Source: Gonapodya sp. JEL0774
Lineage: Eukaryota; Monoblepharomycota; Monoblepharidomycetes; Monoblepharidales; Gonapodyaceae
Assembly (NCBI GenBank): GCA_027604505.1
Contig: JADIIX010000001.1
Coordinates: 372,001-436,000 of the forward strand
Direction of reading: 5' to 3'
Length of the DNA: 64,000 nt
Position numbers and translations under genes: made by a program. Below are positions 1 to 10,226 of the stretch, piece after piece; the stretch's first letter is position 1, and each line of letters starts with the position of its first letter. A model generated the notes under the pieces. The model was not told the origin of the DNA, searched no databases, and saw only the letters and a list, made by a program, of their open reading frames with translations.

Positions 1-3000
1 GTCCTTCATTGAGCCACCGTTCCTCACCCACATTCCAGCACGCACTTGGCCTGAAAATGAAAGAACTCTCATTGAATAGTCAAATATTCGATGAAGTCGG
101 TCATCACTCGGCTCCGTATTGGTATCCGACGCAAGACCCAGCAGACTGCTCCAGGACCCTGCAGACACAGGCAGAGACTCGGCACCGAAGGTGACAGCAT
201 CTCTAGCAAAATGTACCGAAGCAGAGAGCAACTCGGCTAACAACCAATGGACAGGATGATGGTAACTCAAGAAGTATGGACTGTGGCCTGCTGGAGAGCC
301 GCCTACTATGAAGGCAGGTATCTTGAAAGAACCACCAACAGCATACAACGGCGACACAACATCCCACGCCCCACTATCAGGTTCTAGCTGTGCCTGCGCA
401 GCACACCAACTATCCAGCCAAGCAACTGTTGCCCTCACTGCTTCCCTCCAACTCTGGAAGTCTCTCTGTAATGAATCTGCAGGCGATTCAGCTGCAGCAT
501 CCGCTCCATCATACTCTCCCGTCGGCGCAAGCGCTGCAGCGATAATCCACACCAACCTCCCAGTATGTATGGCAACACCGAAGGCGTGGATCCAGGCGAG
601 ATCCTCATAATCAACATGTGCACCAAGCTTACGTGCTTGTGGATTCATGCGTTGCCAAACACCCAGCGTGTCGAGCACCCATGGAATGAAATCTTTGACA
701 CGATCACGAAAAATGCGCTTACGGACTGGCGGAGCAGATAAAAGGTAACCGATGTCAGAGAACAGATGAGCGGTGCGTTTCGACTTAAAAATCATCGAGT
801 TCGCTGGTAAAGCCGGATAGTGGGGGGATCGATGGGTGAGGGAGAGGCGGAATGAGGCTTCTACACGATTTCGATTGAGAGAAACTTCCTGTCCAAGCGC
901 GTCGGAAAGATAGAATGTCTTGAACACATTCAGCATTGTAAACAGAGCACGTGTACTTGACACCAAGTGGTCAGCAACGCTGGGGACTGTAAAGAGCTGA
1001 ACGCAGAAGAGAAATATGGAATGATCCGGCTCTCGGTCCAGAAAAGTGTGAGAATGAGCGATTGGAAGATAGTTGGCCGCAAATCGTGACCCTTAAAACC
1101 AAGCGAAAATTTCTTTGTTTGAGAGGAATACTGAACAGTTAACATCAGCTTACCGAAATCCTTTTTAGACCAACTATCGACCATCAACGTTCGGATGAAC
1201 AGATCTCTCATCATGTCCCTCAGTGATTTCCAGAGATTTCTGTCCACTCTCAGAAAGCTGTCCAATCTCGGCCTCACGCTCGGTCCTCCGGGGACTGGCG
1301 GGGGCAGGTTCACAACAGGTGCTGCCGACAAACCCGCCCACGCTGTTCGGTTGGTTCCGGCCAATGCGAGTGTTGGGGTAACTGATGCCACATTCTGCGA
1401 TTGTGTATCCCCCGGCTGGGCGCCAGTCGGAATGGGACCTGCATCGGGCTGGACAAGCGGTGCCCCGACGCCTGTAGTTGTGGCCGGCTGAGCAGCTGTT
1501 TGGGCACGAGCAGCTAGCATACCACGGATCTGCTCGGTCAATTGAGTGACCAGTGCCTGTGGCGCAGGAATCGCGGGAGTGTTTACAACCCCTCCTTCCC
1601 CAGGATTGGCTTGTCCTCCTACGTCAGGTGTATCACCACCCTGTGTCCTTCCAACAATTGCTTCCTCAATCACCAATCTCAGAGCCTCCTCAAATCCGTC
1701 TTGAGTCTGCTGTGCGTTGACGTCGGGTGCAACAATAGCGATTTCGGCAACATCCGCGGGCTCCATATTTTCGTCGTCATCCTCATCATCCTCCTCCTCA
1801 TTTTCATCATCGTCCTCATCCATTTCATCGTAATCGTCATCATCGTCCTCGTCAATTTCCAACACGCCATCCATTGCCCAGGCCGGTGTGTCCGGGTCAG
1901 CCACTATAGGAGCCGGTCGGTTGGCAGGAAGGAGCTCTTCAATGTTTGCGTTGAGAATACCATCGGGTTCCAAGACAGGGTGGAGAACGTAATCGGGAGA
2001 TACACTTATACGATCTGGCTCCAGCGTGGATGACGCGGAGACTCTGTCCAAACCCTCCCATCCTGCTTCCCCAGGCCATTCTTGCACTGTTTCCACCACT
2101 CCACCAGTTTCAGAAACTCTCCTCCTGCCTTCGATCAAGAGCGCTTCACAAACCGCGTTCCGTACTTGGTCTCCCCAGGGGCCTTTAGCAGTTTGATGAA
2201 TGGTGCGGAGTAGCCAGGAAATACATAGTGCCGCTAACTCTTCGCGAAGAACCAAAGCAGCAGGATGGACGGTTGTCGTAAGTTGGACACGATTCAAAGG
2301 CCGTAACGAGTTGAAAATCACTGATGGGTTTGAGGTGTGGAGGATAACGCATCGGCCCTGGGTCGTAAAGAGTTTATCGCGATTGCAAGTGCACTTCTTC
2401 GATTTAATCAACTCACCACTCGATCAACTTCCGCAGCTATCTCTTTCGCCTCAGCGGGAGAAGAATGAACGGCACGCTCACAAGCGCCTATAACCTGGTC
2501 AAAAGTATGGTGCTCGTCGTTCCACAGCAACAGTGCCATTTCCTCGTTCTCTTCAGCTTCGGTTGTGGAAGAGTTACTTCCTTCTCCGGCTTCGTTTTCC
2601 TTCGCCCTCGCTTTACTCATAGTTCTTCGGTTCTGTTGCTGTGTCTGAATGGCGGTGACCTGGGCCGTACTGCTGAGTTGACTGGGCGGATGCACTGGCG
2701 CGGATAGAAAAGCTTCCAGGGCATAATCGAGAACAGTTGCGACAGTGGAGCGAATATCAAAAAGAATTCGAGGAGGGATAGGGGGTTGCGAGATCGACAA
2801 TTGTGGATCGGACAGCTTTGCTGTGTCGGTAGCCGGAGACGGTACTGAATCCAACGAATGATAATCGCAGCCCAGTTCTACTCTCCACGCTTCAGGGTCC
2901 CCACAATCGCAAAATCCACCAGTTCCGCGTGCGATTGAAAAGTTGTACTCGTGGCGCGACTTTATGGGGTCGGAAGTGGGATGCGTGGAGCGGAAGCAGT

Positions 3001-3773
3001 GAAGACAGAGGACGCAAGTTTCATCGAGAGAGCAGGTACGACAGCGGTAGATGGCCTCGCCCTTGCGGAAGACGTGACTGTGGAGGTCCACGTTTAGCAG
3101 CCCAAACCCACGATACAAAATGTTGGAGACGAACTTACCCGCAAATTTTCCCTTTTTGCGTATTTGAATACTCTGGGCCGAGACTATCCTCCTCGTCAGA
3201 ACCTTTGTCGGAATCGTCCCATTCATCGTCCTCCTCGGCTTCATCGACCCAAAATGAGTCATCGTCTGGTGTGCTATCACCGAAAATTGTCGATCCCGCG
3301 AGAGTCGTTCCTGGTGCGGCCGTGGAAGACCCGTCGAGCCTGTGGCCTCGAATGTTTGCCGTAATTGATGTTCCCGTCCCCCTCGACATACTGCTGAGAG
3401 CGTCCTCTTCTTCTTGACCCGCTGCATTCTTTTTCTTTCCCTTTTTAGACTTCTTTTCTTCCATAACTCCCAGTAGGTGGGTCCGTTCCTCTTCGGTCGT
3501 GCAACTCTTGGTAATCGACTGGTCTATCTGTTTCAACACACTCACCCTGGTCTCAGGTGATAGAGGAAACAGCTTTACGGGATGTGGCATGGCATTGTTT
3601 TTGCGATCTGGATGTCGAGCTCTGTCCAACGCGATTAACTGGTCCGGTAGTCCATTCAGAAACAACCACAGCGACTTATTGAAACCGCATGGGGAAAGCC
3701 CAGATTGTCCGTTGAGTGATTCAGAGCTTTCTGATGTACTCGGTGCACTTGCACTGGGAGAATTTTGATCCAT
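1..3773 (-). CDS. UBR1: UBR1/UBR2-type E3 ubiquitin ligase (N-recognin), C-terminus off the left edge
   Basis: This E3 ligase recognises destabilising N-terminal residues (N-degron pathway) and directs ubiquitination in cytosol and nucleus. I place exons at 3773-3139, 3077-2417, 2357-1154 and 1091 to the edge, about 1,200 residues. A UBR box (Cys-rich zinc fold, CGHVF start, ...CRTC...CVLC..C, GFCDCGD end) lies near residues 210-285. It is completed only after removing the 61-nt intron 3138-3078. A ClpS-like type-2 degron domain (LLLWNDEHHTFDQV) follows near residue 400, then a strongly acidic tract near 600-632. After the intron 1153-1092 the frame gives the family motif DREPDHSIFLFCVQLFTVPS, and near the edge HPVHWLLAEL and RIFDYSMRVLSFSGQVRAG. 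The RING and UBLC/autoinhibitory region would lie beyond the window. The start MDQNSPS is chosen because upstream in-frame sequence is uncharged and unlike the family; an alternative start is at 3917. Confidence 0.93.
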
Positions 3774-4230
3774 GGAGAATTCGAAGAGTTGGGCTTGGGC
3801 GAGATAAGCGTGAAGGGGTGCGAGAATACAGAGTGGAGGACCACGACCACAGAAGATGGCAATGAGCCTCAATGAGCTCAGTAGACTCTCATGTAAAAAA
3901 ATGTTCCGGTGCGACACAATTGTATGGCATTGTTCTCTCCTTGAGTCAGTGCGATCATCTTACTCCGCTATATCAAGGACAGGCTCCATTCTATACACTC
4001 CGTTAATAATTGTCAATTTTCTGACAAAGAAACTATTTGAAATTGAGTATTTTCTATTTATTATCTTTAAGGGGATGTTCATAAGCGTCTACCACAGATG
4101 AGGGCCGGAAACCTCATGTCCCCTCCCTTGCAGAATTGTTGACCCGGCGGGGGGCACCTGTTCAAGGAAGTTATTTGAGACGGAAATCATCTCATCAGAG
4201 CTTCCATACCCCAAAGTTCAATCGGCAGAG
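3774..4230. promoter_or_regulatory. Divergent intergenic region between UBR1 and the acyl-CoA synthetase
   Basis: This 457-bp stretch separates two divergent start codons and must hold both promoters. It has an AT-rich part around 4000-4080. I see no convincing TATA box, repeat or RNA gene in it. Confidence 0.5.
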
Positions 4231-6997
4231 ATGACGCTTTTCAAATCCACATATCCGGATGTCACCATCCCCAATCTGGATGTGAGTTTGACATGTCTTC
4301 ACCTCTGATCCGTTTGTGTCGGTGGGACCCATCGGTTTGCCGGATTGTGGCGTCAGCTGAATGCAGTGACAATCTCAATCCACTGAGGAATTGGGTGGTT
4401 TTGTGTGGTTTTGAACACCTTCTCACTCTCTCGTCGTGTGGTTGGTTCCACCGTAACCTTGAAGATTTTCAACTTCCTCTTCCCCGAGCACCTCCCTGCC
4501 CATCGTGTAAACCGCGTCGCATATGTTGACTCGGTGACCGGAAAAACCATCAGCCACGATGCCCTGAAGGGGTTGTGTCAGGACTTTGCCGCCGCTCTGT
4601 CGGGTCGATTTGGACTCAAGAGGGGAGGGGTCGTCGCCCTTTTCTCTCCTAACGATCGTGAGTTTTAATGAGTAAGGTAAAAGCGGTGGCCTTTTTATTT
4701 GCGATCGCTAATATCTTTGGCGGCAGTCTTGTACCCCGTTGCGTTCCTTGCGCCGCTCAGCATCGGCGGCGTGACGACCACCAACAACGTGAGCCCTACT
4801 CTCACCTCCATTAACTGTGTGAACTGACTACTAACTAACATTCTTCCCCGCCAGCACACCTGTGAGCGCCATTTTACCTCGTGCCTGTTGGAAATCGCAA
4901 CTACACACTTCTCTCTCTAGACACAGAGGAAGAGCTCATCCACCAGCTGAAAGACTCTTCTGCCTCCATTCTCATTACCCATGCTGCCGGCTTTGAGCTC
5001 GCGACAAGTGCCGCAGCCGCCGCTGGAATCAGCAAGGACAGGCTCATCCTCTTCTCTCGCGACAACAGCGAACCCAAACAGAGTTCCGTGCCAACTGTTT
5101 GGGAGCTTATTGAAGAGTGGGGGGCTAAACGAAGGCAGGGAACATTTGTATTGCCGGCCTTCAAACTGGGAGCCGATGCTGCCAAGACGGTGGCTATTCT
5201 TGCTTACAGGTCGGTAGTTGCACAGCATCAGTCGAGAGGATTATGAGATACACATATTCAAGTCACACCATCAATCTTACTACCTTAGCTCTGGCACCAC
5301 TGGTCGATCCAAAGGGTGAGCATACCGTTTACTGCTTCAAAGAGGCTCTGAAACAACGTTCACGATCTCCTTGGATTCCAGAGTTATGATTTCTCACAAA
5401 AACGTCATCGCAAACCTTACACAACTTAATGAATTTGACAAGGAGGAAACGAAGGCGAACCCTAACCCCTCCAACACAGCAGTCTTGCCAATGTACCAGT
5501 ACGTACTGTACTGTCTGATGTCTTTCTATTCTTGGTGGGAACTGAGACTCATATTCTCCTTCAATCACACAGCATTTACGGTATCATTTACTTCCTTCAC
5601 TACAACATCTTCCGCGGAGCCTTCACCGTCGTCTTCCCCAAATTCGAACCCACGCTGTTCCTCAGTGCCTGCGAGAAGTATGTTGCAATTTCCCTTGCTA
5701 ACACGGTTGGAATTGACCAAATAACCGATGGACGTTGCACAGATACAAGATTTCCATCCTGTACATTGTACCTCCCGTTGTCCTATTCCTTTCGCAGAGC
5801 CCCCTCGTAGACAACTACGACCTTTCAAGCGTGCGTTGTATCTACTCTGCCGCCGCACCCCTTCCTTGGGAGTCTGTTGTCAACCTCCGGAAACGGAAGA
5901 CTCTTAAGAATTGGCATTTGGTTCAAGGGTGGGGAGTGAGTTTCTTCCTTTTTGAAGTTACACCCGTTTGTGTGCGCATGAATTTGTAGTGCTGAATATG
6001 GCCGATTAACTCTTAGATGACAGAGTCTTGTGTTGCGGTTACCAACACCCCCATGCCTGGAAACTTCAAAGATTCCGTCGGAGTCATTCTTCCGGTGAGC
6101 GTCGGCCTCCTGTCCTTTGTCGCATGATTGTGACCAAGTTTGGGAGCCGCATGCTTAACCTCATGTGCACGTATACAGGGACAAGAAGTCAAGATCATTG
6201 ACCCAGACACTGGTAAAGAACTCGGTGTCAATGAAGAAGGAGAGATCCTCGTACGTGGTGCCAACATCACCATGGGCTACTTAAATAACGCCAAGGCGAC
6301 CGCCGAAACATACACCGTTGATGGTTTCCTTCACACTGGTATGTAAACTTTACATTCAATTGATCGAAAGAGTTTCAATGTGTTAATCGTCTTGTTGGTG
6401 TTATGTGCAGGTGATGTTGGTGTCTTTGATAGCAACGGGCACCTGCAGATCAAGGTGGGTTCCATCCCATCCTAACTGTTTCACAAAATCTCAATCCATT
6501 CCCACTACGTAGGACCGAATAAAGGAACTTATCAAAGTGAAGGGTCTCCAAGTTGCCCCTGCTGAGCTTGAAGGTGTTCTTCTTGGACATCCTGCCGTCG
6601 CAGATTCGTGCGTTGTTCAAGTTCCGGATGAGCGCTCTGGAGAACTGCCACGAGCCTACGTAGTGATCCACCCGGTGAGTAGCCACGCGGGTCGTTGTAA
6701 ACTCGCAACTCACAATCCTTCCTCAAAACAGCACGAGAAAGCTAGTTCGAAGCTGCGGGACAGCATTTACAAACATGTGCAGGGGAAACTTGGTAAGAGT
6801 GTGTTTCGCGGTAGAAAACGAGGGCATATTCTCAGAACTTGTGACATGCTCTCCCCGAAGCTCGCCACAAGTGGCTCGACGGTGGGATTGTGTTTGTGGA
6901 ATCAGTACCCAAGAGCCCGTCAGGCAAGATTCTTCGACGATTCTTGCGTGACCAGGCGAAGAAAGAATGGGCGACAGAAAACGGAGCCAAACTATGA
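4231..6997 (+). CDS. 4-coumarate-CoA-ligase-like acyl-CoA synthetase with peroxisomal C-terminus
   Basis: ANL-superfamily enzyme that adenylates a carboxylic acid with ATP and transfers it to CoA. Fifteen exons give 561 codons: 4231-4281, 4465-4657, 4727-4788, 4855-4861, 4921-5209, 5289-5315, 5382-5498, 5573-5677, 5743-5935, 6017-6094, 6179-6338, 6411-6454, 6513-6674, 6732-6792, 6861-6997. Visible family motifs are the P-loop-like [11 protein letters not shown], the HYNIFRG helix, the A5 motif QGWGMTES, the A8 region ending in [20 protein letters not shown], and the catalytic lysine in SPSGKILRR. The last three residues are AKL, a classic PTS1 variant, so a peroxisomal matrix location is likely. 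The substrate (hydroxycinnamate, fatty acid or other) cannot be read from the sequence. Exon 4 is only 7 nt long and is needed to give TNNHTYTEEEL. The length matches the usual 540-570 residues. Confidence 0.93.
4855..4861 (+). other. 7-nt microexon of the acyl-CoA synthetase gene
   Basis: The seven bases cacacct sit between an intron ending ccgccag and one starting gtgagc. Joining them in phase converts a broken frame into the conserved junction NNHTYTEEEL. Omitting them shifts the frame and removes the family sequence. Confidence 0.8.
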
Positions 6998-7346
6998 AAG
7001 AGCCAGATAGATGTAGATACAGACTCTTGGTTTTGTAAAGAGATTACATACTATATTGCATATTGTCTCGATCACTGTCCATATTTCTCCCGGAAAATTA
7101 TCTGCATCTTATGTTTCATGATGCAATCTGCTCAGAACCTGCTCACAGTTTCCGGCAAGATTACATGAGTAACGTAGAGCCCCTACGTTTCGTCATCACC
7201 GCTATCGTAAGGCTCAAGGCCAGCAAGCTGAAGTCCACGGTATCCCACGACTGGCCGTTTCGTTTTGATCGGAACCGTGCGAAAGGTTCTACCACTGAGA
7301 ATCTCCAGAATGAGTGTCAAAAGTGTCAACTGAAAACCCTGCACAC
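6998..7346. other. Convergent 3' intergenic region
   Basis: This stretch of about 350 bp lies between the stop codons of two convergent genes. It presumably holds both 3' UTRs and polyadenylation sites. No gene, repeat or RNA was recognised. Confidence 0.5.
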
Positions 7347-8331
7347 TCACAAAGCTGAAGCACAGGGGTCATGGCCGTGGCCCCACATATTATTGAAGGC
7401 ACTGATCTTCTTTTGCAGCTGCTCTGGAGTTGCAAGCGAAGCCGGAGACATGCAAACATAAGCAACCGCGCGAGGTATCGGCCGCGCTAGTCGTCGATTG
7501 GGATCCGGGGCAGAGTTGCAGTGGACTGTTCGAGAGTCCCAAAGGAAAAGAGTGCCGGCCTAGGTGAACCAACAAATATGAGCCAGAGTCACATAACAAT
7601 TAATCGGAGGGTCGCACTTACAGGACCGCAAACCTGTTGAAAGAATGTTAATAAAATCACAGACTTGTGAAGCATTTCAAATTGAAGCTCACCTTAACGC
7701 GTTCGCATCCACGAGTGGTGCAAATGCGCTCCAGGTTTTCTTCGTCTTCTGCGCCGACTACCGCCGGCCCGAGGTCATCAGTTACCCTTTTGTGACTCTT
7801 CCTCCATACAACTAATCCACCATCCTGTTCGTAAGAGTCCCATAAAGTCACAAGCCCCTGGTAGCAGTGCAGTCCAATCTTATCCTTTGGCTGGTCGATA
7901 TGTGCCCAGGAACGAAAGTTTTTCCACTGTTCAGGATAATATTCGGGCGGCACCATGAAGCAAGCTCCATCAAATGAAACTAGTAATTTCTGCGTGCCCC
8001 ATAGCGATTCAAAAACGCTGAGCACTTTCGCGTTCTGGCGGATATCCCAAAGAAACTGGGCTTGTGCAATGCCAAAGCCATGTATGATGCCGTAAAAGTT
8101 CTTGGGCCAAACTTCCTTCTTCCAAGTCTCTGGTTGATCTCTGCGAATCCTCTCGTCGAAGTTCTCTAGCCAGTCCCAAAAACCGCCACGCAAATTCTTC
8201 AAATCATCATCCTCATCAAAAACCTTGACGCCTGCGAAACCGTCCCTCTCCAGGTCTTCACGCAGTAGATCGACCTCATCAATCTGTCGAATCGTTGGGA
8301 ACCGACAATTTGAATCTGTAGATGTTTCCAT
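7347..8331 (-). CDS. Phytanoyl-CoA dioxygenase-like Fe(II)/2-oxoglutarate oxygenase
   Basis: Three exons, 8331-7693, 7633-7622 and 7559-7347, encode 287 residues. Metal ligands of the PhyH double-stranded beta-helix are visible: His and Asp in SWAHIDQ (about residue 143) and the distal His in LWDSRTVHCNS, followed by a basic NRRLAR segment that could bind 2-oxoglutarate. The C-terminal tail VCMSPASLATPEQL is typical of a microbial PhyH-like subgroup rather than the human PAHX enzyme. The middle exon is only 12 nt. Substrate unknown; such proteins hydroxylate or halogenate varied small molecules. The gene is convergent with the acyl-CoA synthetase, but no PTS2 is seen at its N-terminus and the C-terminal SAL is at best a poor PTS1. 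Confidence is high for the fold and low for the reaction. Confidence 0.88.
7622..7633 (-). other. 12-nt microexon of the PhyH-like gene
   Basis: Four codons, V-C-G-P, are flanked by introns 7692-7634 (gtgagc...caacag) and 7621-7560 (gtaagt...acctag). Joining them links GCERVK to AGTLFLWDSR, the conserved strand that carries the distal His. Confidence 0.75.
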
Positions 8332-8735
8332 GTTGTTTCTGCAAAATGATGATGTTGGACGAATATATGATGGGTGCTGTGGCCAGACTTACTTTTTGCG
8401 GATGTGGCGAGTGTGAAACCGAATTTATTTTGCCGTCGCCATCAACTGCAGGCCCCCGGGAGATTGAAATTGCCTGCAGACATAGCGAAGCTGAAGGCAG
8501 CGAATGAGGTCCAGTTTTCACAAAAAAAAAACATCTCGTGTGGCCATTATGTAATTGTTGTCAGGAGAAACGATTTGAATTACCATTCAAATCGACACCC
8601 ACCGACCAAGCACGCAAGTCATTCCATCTATTTAATGTCTAGTCTGGAGGGGGGGACTGCCGTCGACAGCCCGTCGACCAACGACAACCCCTATTAATTA
8701 GAACCCCCTCACTAACAGATCCATCGAGCTCCCAT
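8332..8735. other. Intergenic region upstream of the PhyH-like gene
   Basis: These 404 bp lie between the PhyH-like start codon and the stop of the next minus-strand gene. They include an A-rich run near 8520. I see no coding potential or RNA in them. Confidence 0.45.
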
Positions 8736-10106
8736 TCAAATTTTCCTCTCCTTGTACCTCTTAAGAAAACTGACCGTAAATTTACCCTTCTTGGGTAAAA
8801 CAAGCAGCCTCACCACCCCGTCCCAAACCACAAAGCCCCTTTCTCGTAATATTTGCCCTAATGTTCTCCCTTTATCTGAAATCCGTACAACCCGAGTCCT
8901 TGTTGGGTCCGAATCCACCTCGTTCTCACTCCCCATCGAACCAATCGGTAGCTCGTACCAAAGATCCACACTCAAATAATTGTAGCTATTCTGAGTGTCC
9001 CAAGATGGAGGTTCGGCAAGAACTTCACGAAGATGTTCCAACACGGGGTCATTCTCAGCTGCTGATTGAACTAGGTCTGTTTGGTGATATTCAGGGTACA
9101 GCAGCAGTATTGGAAAGTGTAGGGTAGCTGGTTTCGTTGTGGTGTCAATTGTGGGTCGTGGGAGTTCAGCGGACGGAAGGTTTGTAGAGGACGATCGAGA
9201 TGGAGATTCTCGAACCACTATCCCTCGGTCCCGAATCGTTCGTTCCAGGAGCTCCTGATGTACTCGCTCGGCTCGTTCGCGCTCCGCATGACGTGCTTTC
9301 GCCAAAAGAAGCTCCTCTTTTTTGGAAACGATTGCATTGTTCAGGGTTTCGAGAGGTTGGTTTGAGGGATCAAGCTACCAAAATTGATACAACTATGAGA
9401 TGACGGGACACTGAACTCTTTTCAAAGAATTGTTGGTAAGCCCAGTCAGAGCCTATTAACATGCCTCTCACCTGTAAACCACGCTTTGCCGCATCAAGCG
9501 CATCATCTACATGGTCCAAAGCAAGAGACGCTTTGGCTGCTCGGTAATACGCTTTGACGTTCTTTGCGTTAGCCTTTATTGCCTTTGCACAGTCACCAAG
9601 GGTACTCCGAAAGTTGCCGAGTTCAAGATTTACCGCAGCACGGTTCGCATAAAGAGTTGAAACGAGTTCTGCGTCTGTTGGATTTGCAGCGATACCCTTG
9701 GAATAGAAGCTGACCGCGTCAGAGTACCCTTTCTTCCCAAGTCGGAATGCTTCGTTGCCTTGCTCCTTAAAGTTGGCGGCAATCTCTGGCAGTCATGAGG
9801 CACAAAACAAGAAAGAGACGAACGAAGTTGCTGAGGTTGAATTTCTTTGATTGATTTGAAGAGGTACTCGCCCGGCGACGTACCATCCGGAGTCCCCTCA
9901 TAAAGCATTTCCTGTAAAGCTTTGGCGTACTTATTGTCCTCCAGGTTGTCGGGCATTTTTGTCATAAAAAAGGGATGTTCTTGAAGTTCCGCAACAAGTT
10001 CGTCCGCGGTCCTGTTGGCTTTCGCTGGATCTGGAGGGGGAAGCGGAAATCCAAAATCATCGTCCTCTTGCGAGAGCGTAGGTGGTGGTGATGGATGGGT
10101 TGACAT
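8736..10106 (-). CDS. CNS1: TTC4/Cns1 TPR co-chaperone of Hsp90/Hsp70
   Basis: TPR protein that bridges Hsp70 and Hsp90, essential in yeast as Cns1. Exons 10106-9884, 9785-9472 and 9374-8736 give 391 residues, close to human TTC4 (387) and yeast Cns1 (385). The N-terminus carries the family segment HPFFMTKMPDNL and EGTPDEIAANFKEQGNEAF, the start of the TPR block (about residues 70-190). Helical repeats such as LYANRAAVNLELGNF and AIKANAKNVKAYYRAAKAS follow. After a charged linker comes the C-terminal wheel domain (LHFPILLLYPEYHQTDL ... ISVDL-type core ... GFVVWDGVVRLLVLPKKGKF). The start codon lies only about 120 bp from the divergent Ubp2-like start, so the two probably share a promoter. Confidence 0.94.
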
Positions 10107-10226
10107 TCCAAGGACAGTGGTGGCTGTGGATGAAGTGGCCAGTCTTGACTGACTATGAAACTTCCCCCACCTTCCCGTCCTGTTGGGCGTTCACACAGTC
10201 ACAGTGCGCACTTTCGTTTCTTAACA

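Noticed and set aside
7390-7599. A competing minus-strand open frame overlapping the last PhyH exon, which at first suggested a frameshift in the gene
   Set aside because: Re-reading the bases ctcgcgcggttgc shows that the proper frame runs through NRRLARPIPRAVAYVCMS to a stop at 7347, so the gene is intact.
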